A DNA stretch of 64,000 nucleotides from Salinibacillus kushneri (GTDB taxonomy: Bacteria; Bacillota; Bacilli; Bacillales; Alkalibacillaceae): positions 62,001 to 126,000 of the forward strand of contig NZ_FOHJ01000004.1 in NCBI RefSeq assembly GCF_900111405.1. Direction: 5' to 3'. Positions 27,129 through 35,782 of this stretch are shown piece after piece. Position numbers and translations under genes: made by a program. The notes beneath the pieces were generated by a model that worked only from the letters and a program-made list of their open reading frames with translations, was not told the DNA's origin and searched no databases. Numbering within the stretch: the first letter of the stretch is position 1; each line of letters begins with the position of its first letter.

Positions 27129-28493
27129 ATGACGGAAGAAGTTGTTCAATATTTAAGAAATAATCGGGAAGCATTGCTTAACCGCTTGTATGATTTTCTA
27201 TCTATACCTAGCATTAGTACAGATTCAGAATATAAGGAAGATGTTAAAAAAGGGGCAGAATTTGTTGCAGACTATTTAAACGAAATCGGGTTTGAGCAGG
27301 TTGAAATAATAGAGACGGAAAGACATCCACTTGTTTATGCAGAATGGATGAAAGCTGAGAATGCACCAACAGCCTTATTTTATGGTCATTATGATGTTCA
27401 GCCAGCTGATCCATATGAAGAATGGGTAAGTGAACCTTTCCAGCCCGAGGTAAGAGATGGACGTATATATGCTCGTGGTTCCAGTGACGATAAAGGACAA
27501 GTTTTCATGCACTTGTCTGTTTTTGAAGCTTACATGAATACCGTTGGAGAGCTTCCAGTTAATATAAAGGTTTGTATCGAAGGGGAAGAAGAAATTGGGA
27601 GTGAAAATTTAACAAAAATACTAAAAAACAACAAAGAGAAATTTGCTGCTGATTTTTCTGTCATCTCTGATTCGGGAATGGTTGAATCGGGACAACCAAC
27701 GATTACATATGGCTTAAAAGGTTTTACCGGTCTTGAATTTACATTAAAGGGACCTTCAAGTGATCTTCATTCTGGTATGTATGGGGGAGCAGTTCGAAAT
27801 CCAGCCATGGCCATGGCTCATCTGCTTACTACGCTAAAAAATGAGGAAGAAGTTGTGATGGTAGATGGTTTTTATGATGGGGTTGAAGAACTCACAGATG
27901 AAGAAAGAAAATTAATAAAAGAAGTACCTGGTGAAGATTTTAAAGCAAGCACTGGAATTACTGATACAACTCCGGAAAAAGGGTTTACGGCAAAAGAGCA
28001 TACAATGACACGTCCTACATTAGAAATTAACGGTCTATACAGTGGATATCAGGGTGAAGGGACAAAAACGATTATCCCTTCTACAGCCACGGCAAAAATT
28101 ACGTGTCGTCTTGTACCAGGACAAGATCCAGACCGTATTCAGGATTTAATCGTAGAGCATCTTAACCATCATGTTCCTAATGGTGTTACCATTGATATTA
28201 CAAGAGAGCCTTTATCTGCGAAGGCTTACAAGGTAGATCCTAATCATCCGCTGGTTCAAAAAGCAGGTGATAGCTTAACAAAAGCATTTGGCAAAGAAAC
28301 GGTTTATGTACGTATGGGCGGATCCATTCCAGTAGTAGAACTTCTTGATCAGTTATATAAGAAGCCTGTTGTTTTGCTGGGCTTCGGAACACCGGAAGAC
28401 GGTCTACACTCACCGAATGAAAGCTTCCCGCTCGAAAGCTTTGATAAAGGAATGGAAACGATTGTTTACTACTGGGATTCAGTAACAAAATAA
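27129..28493 (+). CDS. M20-family dipeptidase (cytosolic dipeptidase/CNDP type)
   Basis: 454 residues. Metal-binding and catalytic motifs: FYGHYDVQPADP (His, Asp), RGSSDDKGQ (bridging Asp) and EGEEEIGSE (catalytic Glu pair); the dimerisation lid starts at TYGLKGFTGLEF. Three ATG codons follow each other (27123, 27126, 27129); the last is best spaced behind GGGAG. Hydrolyses dipeptides in the cytoplasm with zinc or manganese. A terminator follows at 28507. Confidence 0.9.
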   Translation: MTEEVVQYLRNNREALLNRLYDFLSIPSISTDSEYKEDVKKGAEFVADYLNEIGFEQVEIIETERHPLVYAEWMKAENAPTALFYGHYDVQPADPYEEWVSEPFQPEVRDGRIYARGSSDDKGQVFMHLSVFEAYMNTVGELPVNIKVCIEGEEEIGSENLTKILKNNKEKFAADFSVISDSGMVESGQPTITYGLKGFTGLEFTLKGPSSDLHSGMYGGAVRNPAMAMAHLLTTLKNEEEVVMVDGFYDGVEELTDEERKLIKEVPGEDFKASTGITDTTPEKGFTAKEHTMTRPTLEINGLYSGYQGEGTKTIIPSTATAKITCRLVPGQDPDRIQDLIVEHLNHHVPNGVTIDITREPLSAKAYKVDPNHPLVQKAGDSLTKAFGKETVYVRMGGSIPVVELLDQLYKKPVVLLGFGTPEDGLHSPNESFPLESFDKGMETIVYYWDSVTK

Positions 28494-28506
28494 TCAAGAA
28501 ACGATA

Positions 28507-28540
28507 TGAGGGGGCTGGCTATTATAGTCAGCCCTCTTAT
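28507..28540 (+). terminator. Terminator after the dipeptidase gene
   Basis: GAGGGGGCTG / CAGCCCTC stem with TT-rich tail. Confidence 0.7.
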
Positions 28541-28614
28541 AAAGCAGGTAACTTAAAAAATTCAAACATTATGGTAAAATAGAATTTAAAATGGAATTCT
28601 AAAGGAGATTGATG

Positions 28615-29487
28615 ATGGATAATGTAGGGTTAGTATTAGAAGGCGGAGGTATGCGTGGGGTTTTTACAGGCGGTGTTTTACATTATTTAATGGAACAGAA
28701 TGTATATCTTCCTTATGTGATTGGTGTTTCAGCTGGTGCCTGCAATGGTAGTTCTTATGTAGCCAAACAAATTGAACGGAACCGGACAGTGAATATTGAT
28801 TATATAAACCATCCAGAATATATTTCCTATAAACGTTTTTTTAAAAGTGGGGAACTATTTGGTATGGACTTTATTTTTAATAAGCTGCCTAACCAGTTAG
28901 TCCCATTTGATTATGAAACCTTTAATCAGGCTCCGGAAGAATTCGTTGTAGGCACGACGGACTGTCATACAGGTGAACCGGTTTATTATGATAAAACCAG
29001 CTATAAAAAGGATATGCTCACTATACTACGGGCTTCAAGTTCTTTACCTTTTATGGCTCCGGAAATTGAATTTGAAGGCCGTTGTTTATTAGATGGGGGA
29101 ATTGCAGATCCAATTCCCATTAAGAAATCAGAACAGGACGGAAACCGTAAAAATGTAGTGGTGTTAACGAGAAATAAGGAATACCGTAAAAACAGAGTGA
29201 AATATAAATGGCTATTGAAACGGAAATATGGTCATTATGATGGATTAATTGAGGCGGTAATGAACCGGCATGAAAAATATAATCAAACGTTGGATTATCT
29301 AGAAGAGCAGGAGAAAAAAGGGAATGTCCTGATTATTCGACCTGAAGATAAGCTTGACGTGGGTAGGGCGGAACGAAATCCTGAAAAATTACAAAAGCTA
29401 TATAATCAGGGATATGAACAAGCCAGATTTTCTTTCGGGCGCTTAAAAAAATTTATTTCTCCCACATCTACTACTATAGAAGTATAA
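28615..29487 (+). CDS. Patatin-like phospholipase (YjjU-like)
   Basis: 290 residues from the ATG at 28615, 7 bases behind AAAGGAG. It carries the oxyanion hole GGGMRG, the nucleophile elbow GVSAGAC and LDGGIADPIPI with the Asp of the Ser-Asp dyad. A cytoplasmic esterase/lipase of unknown substrate. The C-terminal third is charged and closes with a proline/threonine tail. Single gene. Confidence 0.9.
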   Translation: MDNVGLVLEGGGMRGVFTGGVLHYLMEQNVYLPYVIGVSAGACNGSSYVAKQIERNRTVNIDYINHPEYISYKRFFKSGELFGMDFIFNKLPNQLVPFDYETFNQAPEEFVVGTTDCHTGEPVYYDKTSYKKDMLTILRASSSLPFMAPEIEFEGRCLLDGGIADPIPIKKSEQDGNRKNVVVLTRNKEYRKNRVKYKWLLKRKYGHYDGLIEAVMNRHEKYNQTLDYLEEQEKKGNVLIIRPEDKLDVGRAERNPEKLQKLYNQGYEQARFSFGRLKKFISPTSTTIEV

Positions 29488-29504
29488 TGGTTTACTAGTG
29501 AACG

Positions 29505-29600
29505 AGTTTGGGACATAACAAAGTCGATTAACTCCTCCAAAAAATAATCAACGATTTTGGCGGAAGAAATATACGTGAGAGTGAAAATGTTAATGATGAA
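29505..29600. repeat. Possible intergenic repeat remnant
   Basis: GAGTTTGGGACATAACA begins a stretch seen as repeat ends in other Bacillaceae and Staphylococcaceae, followed by AGTCGATTA and AATCAACGATT, which are loosely complementary. Confidence 0.3.
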
Positions 29601-29617
29601 GGGGGTTATAAAATCAA

Positions 29618-30295
29618 ATGAATATACCGATTCTTTATGAGGATAATCATCTTTTGATTGTTAAGAAACCTGTAAATATGCCGGTTCAGTCTGACCAATC
29701 AAAAGATTATGATTTATTAAATCGTTTAAAACAGGATATCAAAATTCGATACCAAAAGCCTGGAAATGTTTATCTTGGTTTAGTACATCGATTAGACCGG
29801 CCGGTTGGAGGAGTAATGGTATTTGCCAAAGATTCTAAAGCTGCATCTAGATTATCTGACATGATTCGCAGAAAAGTATTAAAAAGAAGCTATCTTGCGG
29901 TGGTACGTGGTTTTCCTAGTAAGAAAAGCGGTGTTCTTGAGGACTATTTATATAAAGATCGTCGTAATAACAAGGTCTTTGCTGTCTCTCCCAATCACAA
30001 ACAAGCAAAAAAGGCGATTTTAGAATATAATGTTCTACAGCAGTCAGAACGGGAAAATCTAAGCCTGCTATCTATAACTCTACATACAGGTCGTTCTCAC
30101 CAGATTCGTGTACAGCTTTCAGAAATGGGCTATCCATTATATGGAGATCAGAAATATGGTCAATCTGTAAATCGGCCTGGACAGCAAATTGCTCTTTGGT
30201 CCAATACGTTACATCTGCCTCATCCAACACGTGAAGATGATGTTTATATCAAATGTACTCCGCCAGATGAGTTTCCTTGGAGTTTATTTGAATGA
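29618..30295 (+). CDS. RluA-family pseudouridine synthase
   Basis: 225 residues with no S4 domain. It has the catalytic-Asp motif LVHRLDRPVGGVMVFAKDS and the late RSHQIRVQLSEMGYPLYGDQKYG block. It isomerises uridines in RNA; the target (rRNA or tRNA) is not evident. It may be co-transcribed with the HesB-like gene that starts 22 bases later. Confidence 0.9.
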   Translation: MNIPILYEDNHLLIVKKPVNMPVQSDQSKDYDLLNRLKQDIKIRYQKPGNVYLGLVHRLDRPVGGVMVFAKDSKAASRLSDMIRRKVLKRSYLAVVRGFPSKKSGVLEDYLYKDRRNNKVFAVSPNHKQAKKAILEYNVLQQSERENLSLLSITLHTGRSHQIRVQLSEMGYPLYGDQKYGQSVNRPGQQIALWSNTLHLPHPTREDDVYIKCTPPDEFPWSLFE

Positions 30296-30317
30296 AAAAT
30301 GGAAGGAAGTAAAAAAG

Positions 30318-30611
30318 ATGGAGATAGAAATCAGGGAAAAGGCATTAAATACAATGAAAAAGTATGACTACACAAACAAACATTTCCTGCTTGATGCAAA
30401 CTATAGTGGTGGATGAAGCTGTTCCATCGAATTTTCTCTGATTCTGGATGAATCAGGTTCATTAGGTGAAGTAACAGAGATGGATAATATTCATCTAAAG
30501 GTTACTCCATTTGTTCAGGAACAAATCAAACATACATTGATTCTGGATTATCAAGATAAAATCGGTTTTATCGTTAAAACTAAAAATGAGGTATTAGATT
30601 ATGGAATATAA
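30318..30611 (+). CDS. HesB/IscA-like protein with in-frame TGA: candidate selenoprotein
   Basis: GGAAGGAAG precedes ATG 30318. 32 codons (ending LLDANYSGG) are followed by TGA (30414-30416), then SCSIEFSLILDE and 52 further sense codons to TAA 30609. Together the product would be 97 residues. The block aligns by eye with IscA/HesB SGCSG...LDE: the TGA sits where HesB-type proteins have their first conserved Cys and where HesB-like selenoproteins have Sec. A hairpin of bacterial SECIS type follows (separate entry). Alternatives are a Cys-to-stop mutation (TGT/TGC to TGA) or a sequencing error. No sel genes are in the window. Confidence 0.65.
30438..30456 (+). promoter_or_regulatory. SECIS-like hairpin downstream of the in-frame TGA
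   Basis: CTGATTC-TGGAT-GAATCAG gives a perfect 7-bp stem (8 with a flanking U-G pair) and a 5-base loop whose second base is G. 28 bases separate the TGA from the loop. From memory, bacterial SECIS elements need a short apical loop with G in the first two positions, at least 4 bp of stem and about 16-37 bases from UGA; all are met. Confidence 0.6.
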
Positions 30612-30650
30612 ATAAAACCATAAAATGACTTGATAAGGGTGAAATTCAAT

Positions 30651-31373
30651 ATGATTTATTATGCCAATCCAGGACAAGTAAGCTATGGGGAAACAATTGG
30701 GCTCCTAATGCTGGACTCTTTTGCTCCATTTATACCTGGAGACATAGGAAATGCTCACACGTTCCCGTTTCCAGTACGGTATGAGACAGTTAAGGGTTTA
30801 AAAGTGAATAATATGATTCAATTTGATGACACCCTTTACAAACCTTTTCTTGAAGCTGGCACTAATTTAGTAAAAAATGGTGTGAAAGCTGTAACTGGAG
30901 ACTGTGGATACATGGCTGTTTTCCAAAAACGTCTTTCTCAGGATTTAAAAGTACCCGTTTTTTTATCAAGTCTTCTTCAGTTTCACTTTTTAAAATACCT
31001 TATTAATGAAGGGGAACAAATCGGAATTATAACAGCCAATTCCGGTGTGCTGAATCAGAATCTTTTATCAAGCATAAACATTAATCCATCTTATGACCCA
31101 ATAGTCATACAAGGGCTGGAAAATGAAACTTATTTTCGCCGTTTTGCTATCGATGAAACGGGAATTTTAAATACAGAAAAAGTTGAAGAAGAAGTTATAA
31201 AAGTTACGAAACAAATGTGTATGAATTACCCTAATATTAAAATGATTTTATTGGAGTGCAGCATGCTCCCGCCTTATGCTAAGGCTGTGCAGGATGAGAC
31301 GCAATTACCTGTATTTGATTACACATCTATGATTCATTATGTGTATTCTGCCTATGTCCGTTCTTGCTTCTAG
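30651..31373 (+). CDS. Aspartate/glutamate/hydantoin racemase superfamily protein
   Basis: 240 residues from ATG 30651 (behind AAGGGTGA; TTG/GTG at 30630/30639 lie upstream of or within that site). The two-cysteine signature of the superfamily is visible as TGDCGYMA (about residue 90) and LLECSMLPPYA (about 205). Such enzymes racemise amino acids or hydantoins, or act as malonate decarboxylases, without cofactor. It follows the HesB-like gene by 39 bases and may be in its operon. Substrate unknown. Confidence 0.75.
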   Translation: MIYYANPGQVSYGETIGLLMLDSFAPFIPGDIGNAHTFPFPVRYETVKGLKVNNMIQFDDTLYKPFLEAGTNLVKNGVKAVTGDCGYMAVFQKRLSQDLKVPVFLSSLLQFHFLKYLINEGEQIGIITANSGVLNQNLLSSININPSYDPIVIQGLENETYFRRFAIDETGILNTEKVEEEVIKVTKQMCMNYPNIKMILLECSMLPPYAKAVQDETQLPVFDYTSMIHYVYSAYVRSCF

Positions 31374-31487
31374 TACCTATTTTCTCAATCATTACCAGCA
31401 ATGAGCGAGGATAAATGAGAATAAATGCCGCTTATGTTCCATAAAGCTAAGTGTGCAAGACGATAACATTCCAAGGAGGGCATTAGA

Positions 31488-31691
31488 ATGGCACAACAAA
31501 ATCGTAGTAATAATACGAACAAATTAGTCGTTCCTGGAGCAGAAAATGCTGTAAACCAAATGAAAACTGAAATTGCACAAGAATTTGGAGTACAACTGGG
31601 AGCAGATTCAGCATCACGTTCTAATGGTTCCGTAGGCGGAGAAATTACTAAACGCCTTGTATCCCAAGCACAACAAAACATGAATAAATAA
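31488..31691 (+). CDS. Alpha/beta-type small acid-soluble spore protein
   Basis: 67 residues. The two SASP signatures are here: [20 protein letters not shown] (GPR protease cleavage region) and [14 protein letters not shown]. It coats spore DNA in the forespore and changes it to an A-like form that resists UV. CAAGGAGG precedes the ATG. A sigma-G-type promoter is likely upstream (TGAGAATAAA with CATAAAG), but spacing is not ideal. Confidence 0.95.
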   Translation: MAQQNRSNNTNKLVVPGAENAVNQMKTEIAQEFGVQLGADSASRSNGSVGGEITKRLVSQAQQNMNK

Positions 31692-31709
31692 ATATAGATG
31701 GATATCAAT

Positions 31710-31736
31710 AGGCTCCCTTTTAAGGGAGCTTTTTTA
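31710..31736 (+). terminator. Terminator after the SASP gene
   Basis: AGGCTCCCTT/AAGGGAGCTT stem with six T; the tail touches the end of the convergent gene. Confidence 0.88.
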
Positions 31737-32180
31737 CAATGTATGTAAAATAGTAGTTCTTAAAAATCTCCTAAAATGCTCTCGATCTTCATCGGTAAAA
31801 GCCTTTGGACCTTTTGTTCTATGTCCTGCTTTTCTGGCTTTTGCATTTGCATGCCTCATTGTAAGCATCTGATCGATATTTTCGACAGTATATTGAAAGC
31901 CTTTATGATGCAAGACGATACAGCCTTTACCTAAAGCAAGTGAGGCTAGACCATAATCCTGTGTAATTACGATATCTCCTGACTTGGCCAGCTTCATGAT
32001 TCGATAATCTGCTGAATCTGCACCTGAATCTACATATATTGTTTCCACATGGTTTTCTTCTGTCTGATTTGAATAATGAGAAAAACTCATCACGAATACT
32101 ACAGGAATCTGTAGTGGTTTTGTCTCTGAAATAATGATATTCTTAACAGGACTTGCATCCGCATCCACGTATATTTTCAT
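31734..32180 (-). CDS. YaiI/YqxD family (UPF0178) protein
   Basis: 148 residues. Begins [14 protein letters not shown], with [12 protein letters not shown], and [16 protein letters not shown], a PIN-domain-like arrangement of acidic residues that suggests a nuclease, although activity is not established for the family. Single gene, divergent from cvfB. Confidence 0.88.
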   Translation of the reverse strand: MKIYVDADASPVKNIIISETKPLQIPVVFVMSFSHYSNQTEENHVETIYVDSGADSADYRIMKLAKSGDIVITQDYGLASLALGKGCIVLHHKGFQYTVENIDQMLTMRHANAKARKAGHRTKGPKAFTDEDREHFRRFLRTTILHTL

Positions 32181-32311
32181 CTAATCCTCCTAACTGATTT
32201 ATGAATGAGAGTTGGTATAAAAATAAAGATAAGGTTACGTGTGATAATAATAGCAGGTACATAAATTGTCAATTTTCCAGAGAGACTGATCAATCGTAAG
32301 GAGCGTTTCAA

Positions 32312-33178
32312 ATGAAAGACAAAATAGGAACGATACAATCTTTAATGATTAAAGAGAAAAGAGAAACAGAGTGGATTTTAACTGATGGATTCGAGGAAGT
32401 TGCATTAGAAACGAAAAATAACGAAGTACCAACAGGTGAGGGAAATCAGCGATTGGATGTATTTCTCTATTTGAACAGAAAGGGAAGGGTTCAGGCTACC
32501 ACTACAATACCTTCCATTCGTAAGGATCAATTTGATTGGGCTGAGGTTGTAGAAGTAATGCCTAATCTTGGCGCGTTTGTTGATATTGGTATTGATAAAG
32601 AAATGCTTGTATCAAAAGACGACTTACCCCTATATGAGTCCGTTTGGCCGAAAGCAGGAGACTTTTTATATGTGTCTTTAGATGTAGATAAGAAGGGGAG
32701 ATTATTAGCTAAACCAGCAACAGAAGATCTCTTTACTAATGAGGATTTTTTATCTGCTTCCACAGATGATCTTCATAAGTCTGTAATTGGAAGGGTTTTT
32801 CGAGCCAGCAAAGAAGGCAGTGTCATTCTTACAGACGATGGCTACAGAGGTTTTGTTCATCATACCGAAAGAAAGGAAGAACCTCGTCTTGGTCAAGAGG
32901 TAAAAGGGAGAATCATCGATGTGAAATCAGATGGATCGGTAAATATCTCACTAAGACCATTAAAACAGAATAGTATCAAAGAGGATGCAGAAATTTTAAT
33001 GACCTACATGGATGCTAATGAAGGGATGATGCCGTTTAGCGACAAAAGTGATCCAGAAGAGATTCGCGCTACCTTTCATATCAGTAAAGCAGCTTTTAAG
33101 CGGGCGATTGGGCATCTGTTGAAGGAGAATAAAGTAGAACAAAAAAATGGAAAAACGTATGTTGTGGATAATAAATAA
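32312..33178 (+). CDS. cvfB: S1-domain RNA-binding protein CvfB (YitL-like)
   Basis: 288 residues: three tandem S1-like domains then a winged helix, the CvfB architecture. Visible are VEVMPNLGAFVDIGIDKEML, VIGRVFRASKEGSVILTDD and the C-terminal ISKAAFKRAIGHLLKENKVEQ winged-helix element. Staphylococcus CvfB binds RNA and affects virulence gene expression. TTCGTAAGGAGCG precedes ATG. Closed by a long-stem terminator at 33229. Confidence 0.9.
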   Translation: MKDKIGTIQSLMIKEKRETEWILTDGFEEVALETKNNEVPTGEGNQRLDVFLYLNRKGRVQATTTIPSIRKDQFDWAEVVEVMPNLGAFVDIGIDKEMLVSKDDLPLYESVWPKAGDFLYVSLDVDKKGRLLAKPATEDLFTNEDFLSASTDDLHKSVIGRVFRASKEGSVILTDDGYRGFVHHTERKEEPRLGQEVKGRIIDVKSDGSVNISLRPLKQNSIKEDAEILMTYMDANEGMMPFSDKSDPEEIRATFHISKAAFKRAIGHLLKENKVEQKNGKTYVVDNK

Positions 33179-33228
33179 ACTATAATAGTATTATGTAAAC
33201 CTGTGAATAAAACTGGATATATAAATGG

Positions 33229-33275
33229 GAAGTTGAAAATCATGACTGATGGAAGGTATGATTTCCAACTTTTTT
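33229..33275 (+). terminator. Terminator after cvfB
   Basis: AAGTTGAAAATCAT / ATGATTTCCAACTT stem, then six T. Confidence 0.82.
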
Positions 33276-33281
33276 GTTAAA

Positions 33282-33456
33282 GGCTGTGTTAAAGCTTATT
33301 GTTGATTTCTAGCAAGTTGATGAGAGAAAATGTGCGAGACTCTTGCAGGAAGAGCGTTATACGGGAGAAGCCGCAGGTATGCCGAGGAGGCTCCAGGTCC
33401 ATCTATGGAAAGCGAGTGCACTGGAGTAGAAATCAACACCTATGTTTAACAGAGCC
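33282..33456. repeat. Intergenic repeat with imperfect terminal inverted repeats (175 bp)
   Basis: Left end GGCTGTGTTAAA plus GTTGATTTCTA; right end, read on the other strand, GGCTCTGTTAAA plus GTTGATTTCTA. Inside are GAGACTCTTGCAGGAAGAGCG, GCCGAGGAGGCTCCAGG and TGGAAAGCGAGTGCACTGGAG, recognisable parts of the common GC-rich Bacillaceae repeat. No open frame or transposase, so MITE-like. Confidence 0.7.
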
Positions 33457-33479
33457 TAGTTAAAAAGGGGTTGTAAAAT

Positions 33480-34949
33480 TTGAGAAAATATATTGGGATT
33501 TTCTCCTTATTCTTCGTTCTCATGATTACTTTTCCATACAGTTCACCCAGGGATGCAACTATCGAAGCACAAACAGACCAAATATCACGAAATATTAATG
33601 AGCTTCTTGAAACAAGCCCACATTTGGAGGGTGCTATAGCAGGAATCAGTATTCGAGATGCCGATAGCGGTAAAGTCATTTATCAGCATCACGGCAATAA
33701 GCTACTGAGCCCTGCATCCAATCTTAAACTGTTTACTGCAGCCGTGAGTCTATCTGTCTTAGGTCCTGATTATCAATTTAGTACGCAAATTTTATCTGAT
33801 GGTCCTATTAGAGACGGAGTATTACAAGGTAATTTGTATATTAAAGGTAAAGGTGACCCTACCCTTATGGAAGAGGATATTCAGCAAATAGCTAAGAAAT
33901 TAAAGGCTAAAGGAATTAAAAAAGTGGATGGAAAACTTATTGGTGATGATACCTGGTATGATAATGAGCGATATTCACAGGATTTACCCTGGACTGATGA
34001 GCATACATATTACGGTGCCCAAGTATCTGCTTTAACGCTTTCACCTAATGAGGACTACGATGCAGGAACTATTATTGTTGAAGTAACACCATCTAATCAA
34101 CCAGGTAAAAAAGCAGAGGTTTCATTATCCCCTCACACAAAATTCGTAGACATTCATAATGAGTTAGAAACAGTGTCTGAAAACAAGGAAAAAGACATCG
34201 ATTTTAAACGTAAACATGGTGGTAATAAGATAACAGTCTCAGGACAAATACCTGTCGGTTCATCAATGGAGAAAGAATGGATCGCGGTATGGGATCCAAC
34301 CAGTTATGTACTTCAGTTATTTAAGGAAGCTTTAACTGAACAAGGTATCGACATTACTGACTTTTCTAAAGGCAAAACACCTCAAGCTGCCAAGGTCCTA
34401 ACTATACAAAAGTCCCTGCCATTGTCTGAATTATTTATTCCCTTCATGAAATTGAGCAATAATGGGCATGCTGAACTATTGATCAAGGAGCTGGGGAGAG
34501 TGAAAAAAGGGGAAGGAAGCTGGGATAAAGGACTCGAAGTAACAGAAGATGAGTTACAAAAGTATAAGGTGAATTCTGAAGACATGGTTATGCGTGACGG
34601 ATCAGGTATCTCACATGTTAACTTAGTTAAACCGAATCAACTATCAAACATGTTATACGAGATTCAACAGGAAAAATGGTTCTCCATATATAAAAACTCA
34701 CTTCCTATAGCTGGTTTATCAGAGAGAATGGAAGGGGGAACCTTACGTTATCGTATGTCTAATCCACCGTTAATGGGCAATGTTTATGCAAAAACCGGGA
34801 CCATTTCAACCGTAAGCTCTTTATCCGGTTATATAGAAACGGTAAGTGGAAATAACCTTATTTTTTCGATTTTATTAAACAATATGAAAGATGAAGAAAA
34901 AGGAAAGCTAATTGAAGATCAAATCGTAAGGATTTTAGGAAATATATAG
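33480..34949 (+). CDS. D-alanyl-D-alanine carboxypeptidase/endopeptidase (PBP4, peptidase S13)
   Basis: 489 residues from TTG behind AAAAGGGG. Signal peptide (KYIGIFSLFFVLMITFPYS). The active-site SxxK is SPASNLKLF, the SxN box MKLSNNGHAE and KTG is YAKTGTIS, in the order of DacB/DacC-type PBPs. It trims the terminal D-Ala from peptidoglycan peptides outside the cell. Family length agrees. B. subtilis DacC is the likely counterpart. It is a single gene bounded by a repeat upstream. Confidence 0.92.
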   Translation: MRKYIGIFSLFFVLMITFPYSSPRDATIEAQTDQISRNINELLETSPHLEGAIAGISIRDADSGKVIYQHHGNKLLSPASNLKLFTAAVSLSVLGPDYQFSTQILSDGPIRDGVLQGNLYIKGKGDPTLMEEDIQQIAKKLKAKGIKKVDGKLIGDDTWYDNERYSQDLPWTDEHTYYGAQVSALTLSPNEDYDAGTIIVEVTPSNQPGKKAEVSLSPHTKFVDIHNELETVSENKEKDIDFKRKHGGNKITVSGQIPVGSSMEKEWIAVWDPTSYVLQLFKEALTEQGIDITDFSKGKTPQAAKVLTIQKSLPLSELFIPFMKLSNNGHAELLIKELGRVKKGEGSWDKGLEVTEDELQKYKVNSEDMVMRDGSGISHVNLVKPNQLSNMLYEIQQEKWFSIYKNSLPIAGLSERMEGGTLRYRMSNPPLMGNVYAKTGTISTVSSLSGYIETVSGNNLIFSILLNNMKDEEKGKLIEDQIVRILGNI

Positions 34950-35259
34950 TTTGAAGGAAATATTTCCCGGGCAAGCGCAAGGAATGACAATAAATAGCAT
35001 TCTATGACAGATGCAGTGTAAGAAAAACAACTTTCGTCAGGAAATGACGGATGTTTGAAGTAAAATGTGCTTTGATATATTTTCTTTAAAACCAGGCAAA
35101 AATAAGCAGAATCAGTCTTCTGCGTTGATTAAATACGTGTTACACCTTGCATTTCCGTTTATGCTGCAGGATTTGATGAGTCGCCTTCTATTTTCTATGA
35201 ATATTCATCCATATTGAAACCATGCTAACAATAAGAAAAATGTATGAGGAGGTATAGAT
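34950..35259 (+). other. 310-bp stretch with no clear gene
   Basis: Open reading is short in all frames. There is a weak inverted repeat (TTTCGTCAGGAAATGACGG, 35033-35051). An open frame without a good start (LHLAFPFMLQDLMSRLL...) spans about 35115-35217 and could be coincidental. A strong ribosome binding site (GAGGAGG) at the end belongs to the next gene. Confidence 0.35.
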
Positions 35260-35511
35260 ATGGATCAATCCTTAACTTATTTACAAGAAGTATTATCGAA
35301 CTATACAGAGGAGATTGATGCTATACGGGATATTGATGAAAAAATATCCACAAATCAGTATCCTTCAGAAAATCTTTTTTCACGTGATCTCGATGAAGAG
35401 GAAAGTCGTATATTAAGAGAAATAATCTTAAAGGAAATCCATCATGCTAATGAATCAGGTGATCATGAAAGAGGCTACCAATTACATGAAGTTTATGAAC
35501 TATTATATTAA
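35260..35511 (+). CDS. CsgA-like sporulation protein (83 aa)
   Basis: Acidic 83-residue protein: LTYLQEVLSNYTEE start, FSRDLDEEESRIL in the middle and YQLHEVYELLY at the end. This fits my memory of B. subtilis CsgA, a sigma-G-dependent small protein found in spores. AGGAGG precedes the ATG. Followed by a hairpin at 35515. If so, it is forespore-expressed. Confidence 0.65.
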   Translation: MDQSLTYLQEVLSNYTEEIDAIRDIDEKISTNQYPSENLFSRDLDEEESRILREIILKEIHHANESGDHERGYQLHEVYELLY

Positions 35512-35514
35512 TTG

Positions 35515-35553
35515 AGAAGAGGACTACTCTAAACATTAAGGGTAGTCTTCATT
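35515..35553 (+). terminator. Terminator-like hairpin
   Basis: GAAGAGGACTACTCT / GGGTAGTCTTC with weak T-rich tail. Confidence 0.55.
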
Positions 35554-35782
35554 TCCATTTAAAACCTGCAAAGAATTGAACGGGAGATAGAACAATCAAA
35601 GAGGCTGGCTAATTGGGAAAAATAGAGAAAATATACATAATAAAAAGACAGTGAACATCTCTGCTCTTTCTCTGCTTACATCACCTTTATTACAAAATAT
35701 TCTAAAAAAACAGTCTTTTCTATTGTAAGAGAGGGTAAATCATAGGATAATAAAAAGAAGATATTGTAAGGAGGAAACAAGG

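Noticed and set aside
34960-35217. Hidden gene between dacC-like and csgA-like genes
   Set aside because: No start codon with a ribosome binding site and no recognisable protein pattern in any frame.
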